From Methylophaga sp. (GTDB lineage Bacteria; Pseudomonadota; Gammaproteobacteria; Nitrosococcales; Methylophagaceae): a DNA stretch of 64,000 nucleotides. The notes under the pieces are model-generated. The model made no database searches. It saw nothing but the letters and a program-made list of their open reading frames with translations, and was not told where the DNA came from. The position numbers were made by a program, and so were the translations under genes. The stretch covers positions 1 to 64,000 of the forward strand of contig JASBUF010000067.1 in NCBI GenBank assembly GCA_030148085.1. Direction: 5' to 3'. Each line of letters opens with the position of its first letter. The stretch's first letter is position 1. Positions 1 to 8,237 of this stretch are shown one piece after another.

Positions 1-25
1 TGACTGACCGCGGCTTTTTTAATTC

Positions 26-101
26 TGGAGCGGGAAACGAGATTCGAACTCGCGACCCCAACCTTGGCAAGGTTGTGCTCTACCAACTGAGCTATTCCCG
101 C
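26..101 (-). tRNA. tRNA-Gly (anticodon GCC)
   Basis: The reverse strand folds into a full cloverleaf. The acceptor stem pairs GCGGGAA with TTCCCGC, the D arm is GCTC/GAGC, the anticodon stem is CAACC/GGTTG with loop TTGCCAA (anticodon GCC), and the T arm holds GTTCGAAT. The 3' CCA is encoded at 26-28. It lies downstream of pgsA and uvrC on the same strand, the order seen in enterobacteria where tRNA-Gly is followed by tRNA-Cys and tRNA-Leu; any such neighbours would lie beyond base 1. Confidence 0.97.
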
Positions 102-115
102 TGAGGAAGTGCTGC

Positions 116-143
116 ATTATAGGGGGTTCAGTTTTTATGTCAA
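116..143 (-). promoter_or_regulatory. Consensus sigma-70 promoter of tRNA-Gly
   Basis: Read on the minus strand, TTGACA (143-138) and TATAAT (121-116) are both perfect consensus hexamers with a 16-base spacer. The start site would fall near base 109, only about 8 bases before the tRNA. The -35 box overlaps the pgsA stop region (pgsA ends at 140), so the tRNA can be transcribed independently of pgsA. Confidence 0.85.
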
Positions 144-697
144 CCCTTATTTTGCAACATTGGCCATGCTGCCTGCAGATAGTTATACATTGACAGCAAA
201 GTCAGCCAGGCTGCCACATACAGAAGTCCAATACCGATTTCAAAAATTGGCAATCCGAATAATGGCTTATAAAAAATCAAACAACTGATGGCGATCATTT
301 GGAAGGTGGTTTTCCATTTTCCCATCTGTGAAACTTTTACGACATTTCGTTGGCCCAGTTCCGCCATCCACTCGCGTAAAGCGGATACAGTGAGCTCTCT
401 TGCGATAATTAAAATCACTGGAATCAGCACATACCAGACCGGTGTTTTGAACAGGACCATGATCAGTGCGACAACGACAATCAATTTATCCGCGACCGGA
501 TCGATAAACGCACCGAAGGCTGACGTCTGATTCCACTTTCTGGCAAGGTAGCCATCCAGCCAATCGGTCACCGCAGCAACAACAAAGACGACAGTCGCCC
601 AAAGAGCAGCAGACTCAATAGGTAGGAAAAATAGGACGACCAGCACCGGTATCAAAAACACTCGGAGCAGGCTGAGAACATTTGGCAAATTCAGCAT
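140..697 (-). CDS. pgsA: CDP-diacylglycerol-glycerol-3-phosphate 3-phosphatidyltransferase
   Basis: This integral inner-membrane enzyme makes phosphatidylglycerophosphate from CDP-diacylglycerol and glycerol-3-phosphate, the committed step to phosphatidylglycerol and cardiolipin. The 185-residue length is normal for the family. The CDP-alcohol phosphatidyltransferase signature is intact at about residues 45-71: DWLDGYLAR, then GAFIDPVADK, which supply the metal-binding aspartates. Several hydrophobic helices cover the rest. It lies 51 bases downstream of uvrC on the same strand, a conserved gammaproteobacterial pairing. Confidence 0.96.
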   Translation of the reverse strand: MLNLPNVLSLLRVFLIPVLVVLFFLPIESAALWATVVFVVAAVTDWLDGYLARKWNQTSAFGAFIDPVADKLIVVVALIMVLFKTPVWYVLIPVILIIARELTVSALREWMAELGQRNVVKVSQMGKWKTTFQMIAISCLIFYKPLFGLPIFEIGIGLLYVAAWLTLLSMYNYLQAAWPMLQNKG

Positions 698-748
698 GAC
701 AGCTCTTTAGATAAGGAAAATCGTCGTTATGTTAGCACTAACAAAGAC

Positions 749-2590
749 TTATTTGTCGCCATGAAACACATCGTAAATTTTTTGCGCCAAGGGTTTGCTG
801 ATACCTTCAACTTTAGCAAGGTCCTCTACACCGGCACGCTGCACTTCCTGTAGGCCGCCAAACTGCTGAAGCAGCTTCTGTCTGCGTTTCGGCCCCAGGC
901 CTTCAATGTGTTCCAGGGTTGAAGTCTTACGCGCTTTGGCTCGTCGTTGTCGATGCCCGGTAATGGCAAAACGATGAGCTTCGTCGCGAACCTGTTGCAG
1001 TAAGTGCAAGGCCGGCGAGTCAGCAGCCAAGGTCACTTCACCTTCTCTACCAACCAAAAACAGGGTTTCCTCACCTGGCTTACGCTCCGGCCCTTTGGCG
1101 ATCCCCAGAATAGGCAGGTCTGACAAATTCAGTTCGGCCAAGACTTCACGGGCTTCTTTTATCTGTCCCTTACCGCCATCTATTAATAAGAGGTCGGGCC
1201 GTTTGCCTTCCCCTTTCTGCAAACGGGTAAAGCGACGGGTCAAAGCCTGATTCATGGCCGCGTAATCATCGCCGCCGGTAATGCCTTCAATATTGAACTT
1301 ACGGTAGTCGGCTTTTATCGCGCCTTCCAGGCCAAACACCACACAAGAAGCGACTGTTCTTTCACCACGGGTATGACTGATATCAAAACACTCAATACGC
1401 TTGGGTAACTCATCCAGTTCCAATGCATCCTGCAAGGTTTCAAAGCGCTGCAACAGGTTGGAACGGCTACTAAGGCGATGCGTCAGGCTGATTTCAGCAT
1501 TGGTTTTGGCCATTTGCATCCAGCGCACGGCCTGGCCGCGCTGTGGTTGACGCAGACTGACTTTATGCCCCGACTCGCTTTGCAACACTTCCTGAAGCAA
1601 AGTCTGATCGGCGGGCGTATGACTGATTAAAATCTCTGAGGGCACATTTTTCCCCAGGTAATACTGCGGGATAAAGGCTTCGAGTAATTCTTCCTCAGTG
1701 CTGTCGGCAGAGCCCTTGGGGAAAAAACTTTTACTGCCAAGATTTCGGCCACCACGGATAAAGCAGACTTCGACCACGGCCAGACCATCACGCACAATTG
1801 CTGCCAGCACATCAAACTCGCCTTGCGTCGAATTGACGTATTGCCGCTCCTGCACCCGACGCAAGGCAATGATTTTGTCACGAACCGCGGCGGCATGTTC
1901 AAACTCAAGGTTCTGTGACGCCTGCTCCATCTCCTCGGTCAGATCATCCATCACCTGCTGATTCTTACCCTCGAGGAACATGATGGTATGTTCCACATCT
2001 TTCTTGTAATCCTCTTCCGATACCAGCCCGACACAAGGTCCGGTACAGCGTTTGATCTGGTACTGCAAACAAGGACGGGAACGATTCTGATAGTAGCTTT
2101 CTTCACACTGACGTACCGGAAACAGCTTCTGTAACAGGTTGAGACTTTCACGCACCGCCCCGGCACTCGGGTACGGTCCGAAATACTTCCCCACTTTACG
2201 CTTGGCACCACGATGCAGACTTAAACGTGGAAACTCATCGCCGGATATAAATAAGTAGGGATAACTTTTATCGTCACGCAGCAGAATGTTGTAACGCGGC
2301 ATCAACTCCTTGATGAGGTTATTTTCAAGGATTAAGGCTTCGTTTTCAGTATGCGTGACAGTGGTTTCGATATGCGCTATTTGCGCCACCATGACCCGTG
2401 TCTTGGAGGTCAGGCCGGTTTTGCGAAAATAACTGGAAACCCGTTTTTTCAGGTTCTTGGCTTTGCCGACATAAATCACCGTTCCGGTGCTATCGATCAT
2501 GCGATAGACACCGGGACGGCCGGTCAGATTTTTTAGAAAGGCAGCAGAATCAAAACCGGTATCGGCGTCTGATGCATTGGCTTCAGCCAT
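749..2590 (-). CDS. uvrC: Excinuclease ABC subunit C
   Basis: UvrC makes both incisions in nucleotide excision repair after damage recognition by UvrA/UvrB. The 613-residue protein is full length. The N-terminal GIY-YIG nuclease domain (about residues 24-102) shows GVYRM and IYVGKAKNLKKRV. A UVR domain that contacts UvrB lies near 205-240. The RNase H-like nuclease half keeps ECFDISH, LLLIDGGKGQ and EAHRFAITGHR, and two helix-hairpin-helix motifs close the C terminus. It heads a uvrC-pgsA unit on the minus strand. The ribosome-binding site before the ATG is weak. Confidence 0.97.
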   Translation of the reverse strand: MAEANASDADTGFDSAAFLKNLTGRPGVYRMIDSTGTVIYVGKAKNLKKRVSSYFRKTGLTSKTRVMVAQIAHIETTVTHTENEALILENNLIKELMPRYNILLRDDKSYPYLFISGDEFPRLSLHRGAKRKVGKYFGPYPSAGAVRESLNLLQKLFPVRQCEESYYQNRSRPCLQYQIKRCTGPCVGLVSEEDYKKDVEHTIMFLEGKNQQVMDDLTEEMEQASQNLEFEHAAAVRDKIIALRRVQERQYVNSTQGEFDVLAAIVRDGLAVVEVCFIRGGRNLGSKSFFPKGSADSTEEELLEAFIPQYYLGKNVPSEILISHTPADQTLLQEVLQSESGHKVSLRQPQRGQAVRWMQMAKTNAEISLTHRLSSRSNLLQRFETLQDALELDELPKRIECFDISHTRGERTVASCVVFGLEGAIKADYRKFNIEGITGGDDYAAMNQALTRRFTRLQKGEGKRPDLLLIDGGKGQIKEAREVLAELNLSDLPILGIAKGPERKPGEETLFLVGREGEVTLAADSPALHLLQQVRDEAHRFAITGHRQRRAKARKTSTLEHIEGLGPKRRQKLLQQFGGLQEVQRAGVEDLAKVEGISKPLAQKIYDVFHGDK

Positions 2591-2599
2591 GATGTCTCT

Positions 2600-2809
2600 T
2601 TAATTACTAGTGTCGTTTTTTTTCGGTGAATACTGGCGTTGATAACATTTATGCGCCTGATAAAAGCTGTTTGCTGACAAGCCCAGCAGAATCACAGCAC
2701 CAATCAGTGCGGGCACATCTTCATGATAAAAATAGATCATCGCCAAGGCGGCAATCAGCTCACAGGTGCCAATCACCTTCAGCAAAACAATGTTTTCAAT
2801 ACGTTTCAT
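2600..2809 (-). CDS. Small two-helix membrane protein, unknown function
   Basis: The reading frame stays open farther upstream, but the ATG at 2809 is preferred because a GGAGAGAG ribosome-binding site lies just before it and the upstream extension is basic and low-complexity. The resulting 69-residue protein has two hydrophobic segments (about residues 7-25 and 29-46) joined by a short YFYHEDVP loop, and a polar lysine-rich tail. I do not recognise the family. It ends 9 bases before the uvrC start and may be co-transcribed with uvrC. Confidence 0.6.
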   Translation of the reverse strand: MKRIENIVLLKVIGTCELIAALAMIYFYHEDVPALIGAVILLGLSANSFYQAHKCYQRQYSPKKNDTSN

Positions 2810-2937
2810 TATAATCTCTCTCCTGCTCCCGTACCGGTTTTGCCGGGCATGGAATGTTATCGCGGCATTATTGGTTTTTTTATGGCGCCGGCAGGGATCG
2901 TTGCGATAACAATCAACCCTAGTTTTTGCAGGGAATA

Positions 2938-5900
2938 ATGTGCCCTGATTTAGAGCAACTGACAAGGGCAGGCCAATTTGTGGGAAAATATGCGTTTTTT
3001 CCAGCTACTAAATTTATCGTGTCGACAGCCCGTACTAACCTGTTAAACCCGACCCTTCCCTCGTCACCGGAAAAGGCGCTCTATGCCGGCCAACTCTACG
3101 GCAGTGCTCAAGGGCTATTATTAGCTAAAGCCGCGCAGCAGCATGATGGGCCGTTATTGGTTGTCACCGACGATATGGCCAGTGCGCACCGGCTGGAACT
3201 GGAAGCCAAATTCTACTTCGGTGACCACACTCGCACGATCCTGCATTTCCCCGACTGGGAAACGCTGCCCTACGATACCTTCTCGCCGCATCAGGACATC
3301 ATTTCCGAACGGCTGCAGACCTTGCATCAACTACCCGACTTCAAGCAGGGCATTCTGTTTGTTCCTATCGCGACATTGATGCAGCGCATTGCCCCGCGCG
3401 CCTTCCTCGATGGCAATACGCTGATGCTCAACACCGGTGATCAGTTCGATATTGAACAGTGGCGGCTGCGGCTGGAAAAAGCGGGCTATCGCAACGTTTC
3501 ACAGGTCATGGAGCACGGTGAATTTACCGTCCGTGGTGCGATCATTGACCTGTATCCCATGGGCAGCAAACTGCCTTACCGTATCGATCTGTTTGATGAT
3601 GAAATCGATACGCTGCGCACCTTTGATCCGGAAACCCAGCGTTCCATCAAAACCATCGACAGTATTCGCCTGCTGCCAGCGCGTGAGTTCCCGATGACCG
3701 AAGACGGCATACAGCTGTTTCGTCAGCAGTTCCGCCGTCATTTTGAGGGCGATCCGCAGCGCAGCTTTATCTACCGTGAGGTCAGTGATGGTAATGTGCC
3801 GGGCGGTATTGAGTATTACCTGCCACTGTTTTTCGAACAGACCAGCACCCTGCTCGACTACCTGCCTGACAACACCCTGATCGTCAGCATTGCAGATCCG
3901 CATCATGGCGCTGACAGTTTCTGGCAGGAAATCAGTGAACGATTCCGTCAGCATCGTGTAGATATTGAACGGCCACTGTTAGAGCCAAAGACGGTCTTCG
4001 TCCCAGTGGAAGATCTGTTCGCCAGCTTTAAGCAATATCAGCATCTACACCTGCGCAACTTTGAGCAGGAAAACAAAGCCGGTCACATTAACTATGCCAG
4101 TGTCTTGCCACCGCAACTGACGATGAATGTGCGCCGTGATAAACCCTGCGAAGCGCTGGAAGAATTCATCGACGGTTTCGACGGCCGTATTCTGTTTGCC
4201 GCAGAAAGTGCCGGTCGCCGTGAAACCCTGCTCGATATGTTGAGGCAACACGATATTCAGCTCACCCCAGTCAAAAACTGGGACGCCTTTCTTGACGGTA
4301 ACGACAAACTCGCCATCACCGTTGCCCCGCTGGAGCAAGGGCTGATCCTGCCTGAGCTCAATATCGCGGTCATTGCTGAACCGCAACTGTTTGGTCAGCA
4401 GGTCATGCAGCGCCGTCGTCGCAGCCGCAAGAAACGCGACACCGATGCCATTATCCGTAACCTGGCGGAACTCTCCGTAGGCGATGCCGTCGTCCATGAA
4501 GACCACGGTGTCGGTCGCTATCTCGGTCTACAGACGTTGGATATTGGTGATGTCACAGCTGAATACATGACATTGGAATATGCCAAAGGCGATAAGCTCT
4601 ACGTACCAGTGGCCTCACTCGACCTTATAAGTCGCTACTCAGGCGCAGCGCCGGAGCTGGCCCCGCTGCATAAACTCGGCTCTGGTCAATGGGAAAAAGC
4701 CCGTAAACGTGCCGCTGAAAAAGCTCGCGATGTTGCCGCGGAACTGCTCGATATTTATGCCCGTCGTGCTGCCAATAAGAAGTCCCCGATGGCCATGCCC
4801 GGTGAAGATTATGCCGCCTTTGTCAATGCCTTCCCGTTTGAAACCACGCCCGATCAGCAGGATGCGATTGATGCGGTAATGAAGGACATGGTGTCCGAAC
4901 AGCCTATGGATCGTCTGGTCTGTGGTGATGTCGGTTTTGGTAAAACCGAAGTCGCTATGCGCGCCGCGTTTATGGCCGTCCATTCCGGCAAACAGGTCAT
5001 GATACTGGTACCCACCACCCTGCTCGCCCAGCAGCACTATGAAAACTTTAAAGATCGTTTTGCCGACTGGCCGGTTCGGGTTGAAGTGCTATCGCGTTTT
5101 CGCTCCAAGAAAGAACTGGATCGGGTCAAATCGGCTATCAGCGAAGGGCATGCCGACATCATTATCGGCACCCATAAGCTGTTACAGCAGGATATTGAAC
5201 CCAAACGTCTGGGATTGTTTATTCTCGATGAGGAACACCGCTTTGGTGTGACGCAGAAAGAGCAGATTAAAAAATTCCGTGCTCAGATTGATGTGCTGAC
5301 ACTAACGGCAACCCCGATTCCACGTACATTGAATATGTCGATTTCCGGCATTCGTGATCTATCGATTATCGCCACTGCTCCTGCTCGTCGTCTGGCGATT
5401 AAAACTTTCGTCATGCAGTGGGATGCTGAGCGTATTCGCGAAGGCATGCTGCGTGAAATCAAGCGTGGCGGTCAGGTCTATTTCCTTCACAACAAGGTGG
5501 AAGATATCGAAAGCATCGCCCGCGATATTGAAGCCATCATGCCTGAGGCCAAGGTCGCCGTCGCCCACGGCCAGATGCGTGAACGTGAGCTGGAACAGGT
5601 CATGCTCGACTTCTACCACCAGCGCTTTAATGTGCTGGTCTGCACCACGATCATCGAAACCGGTATCGATATTCCGAGTGCCAACACTATCTTTATCGAT
5701 CGTGCCGACAAGCTCGGTCTGGCCCAGCTCTACCAAATCCGTGGTCGAGTCGGCCGCTCGCACCACCGCGCTTATGCCTACCTGATTACGCCACCACAGA
5801 AAGTGATGACCAAGGATGCGGTCAAGCGTCTGGAAGCCATCGAATCTATTGAAGATCTGGGCACCGGCTTTACGCTCGCCACTCACGATATGGAGATCCG

Positions 5901-6504
5901 CGGTGCCGGTGAACTGCTCGGTGATGAACAAAGCGGTCAGATGCAGGAAGTCGGTTTCAACCTCTACAACGAACTGCTGGAACGTGCCGTCAGAGCACTG
6001 AAGTCAGGTAAATATCTCAACCTGAACAATCAGGGTCGTCATTTTGTTGAGATTGATCTGCATGTGCCGGCATTGATTCCGTCCGATTATCTGCCCGATA
6101 TTCATAGCCGCCTGGTCTTATATAAACGTATTGGTGCTGCTGCCGATCCTGAGGCACTAAGAGAATTACAGGTGGAAATGATCGATCGTTTCGGCCTTCT
6201 GCCAGAACAGGTCAAAACACTGTTCGCCATCCATGAACTCCGCTTCAAGGCCAAGGCAATTGGTATTCGCAAAATTGATGTTTATGATGCGGGCGGCCGT
6301 ATGATCTTCGAAGAAGAGCCAAATATAGATCCGATGACCATCATCACGCTGATTCAAAAACAGCCGAAACAGTTCAAACTCGATGGACAGGACAAATTGC
6401 GTTTTATTGAGGATATGCCGGAAGCCGAAGATCGCATTGTTGCCTTGGATAAAGTACTGGACCAACTGATGCCGGAAACTAATGAGCGTCAAACAGGATC
6501 GTAA
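2938..6504 (+). CDS. mfd: Transcription-repair coupling factor
   Basis: Mfd removes RNA polymerase stalled at lesions and recruits UvrA. It aligns with E. coli Mfd along its whole length. It has UvrB-like N-terminal modules (DWETLPYDTFSPHQDIISE), an RNA polymerase-interaction domain near residues 485-560, then a RecG-like translocase with Walker A GDVGFGKTE at about residue 663, DEEH box, LTLTATPIPRT and a GRVGRSHH motif, and a C-terminal TRCF domain. The start is uncertain: ATG at 2938 follows AGGGA with a tight spacing, while GTG at 3019 would remove a leader that has no counterpart in E. coli. The 3' end overlaps cmoM by 23 bases. Confidence 0.96.
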   Translation: MCPDLEQLTRAGQFVGKYAFFPATKFIVSTARTNLLNPTLPSSPEKALYAGQLYGSAQGLLLAKAAQQHDGPLLVVTDDMASAHRLELEAKFYFGDHTRTILHFPDWETLPYDTFSPHQDIISERLQTLHQLPDFKQGILFVPIATLMQRIAPRAFLDGNTLMLNTGDQFDIEQWRLRLEKAGYRNVSQVMEHGEFTVRGAIIDLYPMGSKLPYRIDLFDDEIDTLRTFDPETQRSIKTIDSIRLLPAREFPMTEDGIQLFRQQFRRHFEGDPQRSFIYREVSDGNVPGGIEYYLPLFFEQTSTLLDYLPDNTLIVSIADPHHGADSFWQEISERFRQHRVDIERPLLEPKTVFVPVEDLFASFKQYQHLHLRNFEQENKAGHINYASVLPPQLTMNVRRDKPCEALEEFIDGFDGRILFAAESAGRRETLLDMLRQHDIQLTPVKNWDAFLDGNDKLAITVAPLEQGLILPELNIAVIAEPQLFGQQVMQRRRRSRKKRDTDAIIRNLAELSVGDAVVHEDHGVGRYLGLQTLDIGDVTAEYMTLEYAKGDKLYVPVASLDLISRYSGAAPELAPLHKLGSGQWEKARKRAAEKARDVAAELLDIYARRAANKKSPMAMPGEDYAAFVNAFPFETTPDQQDAIDAVMKDMVSEQPMDRLVCGDVGFGKTEVAMRAAFMAVHSGKQVMILVPTTLLAQQHYENFKDRFADWPVRVEVLSRFRSKKELDRVKSAISEGHADIIIGTHKLLQQDIEPKRLGLFILDEEHRFGVTQKEQIKKFRAQIDVLTLTATPIPRTLNMSISGIRDLSIIATAPARRLAIKTFVMQWDAERIREGMLREIKRGGQVYFLHNKVEDIESIARDIEAIMPEAKVAVAHGQMRERELEQVMLDFYHQRFNVLVCTTIIETGIDIPSANTIFIDRADKLGLAQLYQIRGRVGRSHHRAYAYLITPPQKVMTKDAVKRLEAIESIEDLGTGFTLATHDMEIRGAGELLGDEQSGQMQEVGFNLYNELLERAVRALKSGKYLNLNNQGRHFVEIDLHVPALIPSDYLPDIHSRLVLYKRIGAAADPEALRELQVEMIDRFGLLPEQVKTLFAIHELRFKAKAIGIRKIDVYDAGGRMIFEEEPNIDPMTIITLIQKQPKQFKLDGQDKLRFIEDMPEAEDRIVALDKVLDQLMPETNERQTGS

Positions 6505-7255
6505 TTTTGACGATCTGATCGATCGTTTCGAAGACCGTATTTATGACACGGTCAAAGGCAGTTGGCGTTTGCAACTGTTACAACAGGATTTACAGCCTAT
6601 TTTGCAGGCCTCACCGCTTCAGATTTGGGATGCTGGCTGCGGTCAGGCACAGATCAGTCTGTGGCTAGCGCAACAGGGTCACCAGCTGACCTTATGTGAC
6701 CTGTCGTCCCGCATGCTGGAGAAGGCCCGCGACAGTTTTGAGCAGTCTGGGGTAAAAGCCAGCTTCCATCACCAGTCAGCCCAATCACTGGCCATACAGC
6801 TGCCCGAATTCGATCTGGTTTTGTGTCATGCTGTTGTCGAATGGCTAGCCGAACCACTCGGCTCACTGCAAACCATCATGGATAAAGTCCGGCCCGACGG
6901 TTATTTATCCTTGCTGTTTTATAACCGCAATGCGATGGTATACAAGAATGTGCTCAAAGGTGGCTGGCGGCTGAAGCCGATCTTGGACGATAGTTATATC
7001 GGCAAGGGTAATAAATTAAGCCCACCCAATCCGCAATATCCTCACGAGCTTATCGCCTTTGTCGAGCAACAGGGTTTCAGTGTGGAAACCCAAACCGGTA
7101 TCCGGGTATTTAACGACTACCTCAGCCCGCAGGCACAGGATATCAGCGATGAAGCAGAATTATTCGAGCTGGAACAACGCTATTGCCGCTTGCCGACCTA
7201 TCGCGATATGGGCCGCTACGTCCACCTGTTATTGCGACGACAGCAAAGCCGCTAA
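6482..7255 (+). CDS. cmoM: tRNA 5-carboxymethoxyuridine methyltransferase CmoM (SmtA family)
   Basis: CmoM transfers a methyl group from S-adenosylmethionine to cmo5U34 of certain tRNAs, giving mcmo5U. The 257-residue protein opens with QDRNFDDLIDRF, very close to the start of E. coli CmoM (QDRNFDDIAEKF). A class I methyltransferase motif WDAGCGQAQ follows near residue 48, then LCDLS, FDLVLCHAVVEWLAEP, and the characteristic end with ELEQRYCRLPTY and GRYVHLL. It overlaps mfd by 23 bases in a different frame, which suggests translational coupling. Confidence 0.92.
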   Translation: MSVKQDRNFDDLIDRFEDRIYDTVKGSWRLQLLQQDLQPILQASPLQIWDAGCGQAQISLWLAQQGHQLTLCDLSSRMLEKARDSFEQSGVKASFHHQSAQSLAIQLPEFDLVLCHAVVEWLAEPLGSLQTIMDKVRPDGYLSLLFYNRNAMVYKNVLKGGWRLKPILDDSYIGKGNKLSPPNPQYPHELIAFVEQQGFSVETQTGIRVFNDYLSPQAQDISDEAELFELEQRYCRLPTYRDMGRYVHLLLRRQQSR

Positions 7256-7380
7256 ACCCGTAACTCATATACCCGTTCCGGCTCTGATAAAGTTCTACTC
7301 AGACCACAGCTTTTTTTAAATAGTCTCTGCTAAAATACACAGTTATTTTGTGCTGTCCCATCAACCCACTCAGGATTCAC

Positions 7381-8226
7381 ATGTCTAGACTGCTTTTCCC
7401 ATGTCTGCTCTTTTCCTCACTGCTGTTGAGCGCTTGTGTTAACCGCGCTCCAGCCACACCGCCGCTGACTCAGACTCAGCTCAATACTTCGCTCACCAAT
7501 AGCGAAATGCGGCTGACAGAAAATCTGGCTCAGCTGTGTCAAACCCTGGAAACTAAGCAAGGCTTCCATAGCGCCCAGTTACAGGATATTGAAAAAAACC
7601 AGCGACAAATGAACAGCAAGCTGGAACACATCGAAGAACAACTTCAGCAGAAATCCGCCCCAAAGGCTGTTGCAGCTGCAAAACCGGCACAGTGTCCATC
7701 TGTAGCGCCCGCTGTACGCACTAACGGCAACATCAATAATCTTGGTGACAAGATGGTGATGGGGCGTCGTGAGTGGATGTGGATTGAAACCATCAATAGT
7801 GTCTTTGAAGCCCGGGTAGATACCGGTGCAACCACCTCATCGATAAGTGCACAGGATATCGTGGACTTTGAAAAAGACGGCAAGCGCTGGGTTCGCTTCC
7901 TGCTGGTTCCTAACGGTGCAGAGAGCCGTTTTGAAGTCGAAGCACCATTAGTTCGCTATGTTCGCATCCTTCAGTCTTCGCAGGAAGGAGGCGAATATGA
8001 TCGCCGTCCCGTTGTGTCTATGACTGTCAAAGTCGGCAACATGATCGAAGAGACCGAGTTCACACTCACTGATCGCAGCCATATGACCTACCCCATTTTG
8101 CTTGGCAGAAGTTTTCTGAAAGATATTGCGGTCGTTGATGTTGCCAAAGATTACATCCAGCCCAAGCCAGCCATTATAGGTACTCCTAAGCAAGCGGTAC
8201 CAACCACAGATGCTGATAAAAAATAA
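7381..8226 (+). CDS. Retropepsin-like (ATP-dependent zinc protease family) lipoprotein
   Basis: Starting at ATG 7381, the 281-residue product has a lipoprotein signal ending LLLSAC, so it is probably an outer-membrane or periplasmic lipoprotein. Residues about 50-90 look coiled-coil (QLQDIEKNQRQMNSKLEHIE). The C-terminal domain carries VDTGATTSS, the D-T-G active-site signature of retropepsin-like aspartic proteases, and ends with PILLGRSFL, typical of that fold. The family is often labelled 'ATP-dependent zinc protease' (RimK/LysX-linked), a name not supported by visible zinc or ATP motifs. It is followed after 11 bases by the transglutaminase-like 7TM gene and then an ATP-grasp ligase, a recurrent three-gene set. 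Confidence 0.85.
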   Translation: MSRLLFPCLLFSSLLLSACVNRAPATPPLTQTQLNTSLTNSEMRLTENLAQLCQTLETKQGFHSAQLQDIEKNQRQMNSKLEHIEEQLQQKSAPKAVAAAKPAQCPSVAPAVRTNGNINNLGDKMVMGRREWMWIETINSVFEARVDTGATTSSISAQDIVDFEKDGKRWVRFLLVPNGAESRFEVEAPLVRYVRILQSSQEGGEYDRRPVVSMTVKVGNMIEETEFTLTDRSHMTYPILLGRSFLKDIAVVDVAKDYIQPKPAIIGTPKQAVPTTDADKK

Positions 8227-8237
8227 AGGAAGACACT

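Noticed and set aside
1-25. CCGCGGCTTTTTT at the window start as a terminator
   Set aside because: Only one arm is inside the window, so neither the strand nor the stem can be confirmed; it may be part of a terminator downstream of the tRNA.
5359-5931. A 190-codon open frame on the minus strand inside mfd
   Set aside because: It is fully antisense to the conserved mfd helicase region, has no recognisable domain and mirrors mfd codon structure.
7381-8226. True ATP-dependent zinc protease
   Set aside because: The common family name is not supported: no HExxH or ATP-binding motif is visible, whereas an aspartic-protease DTG motif is.
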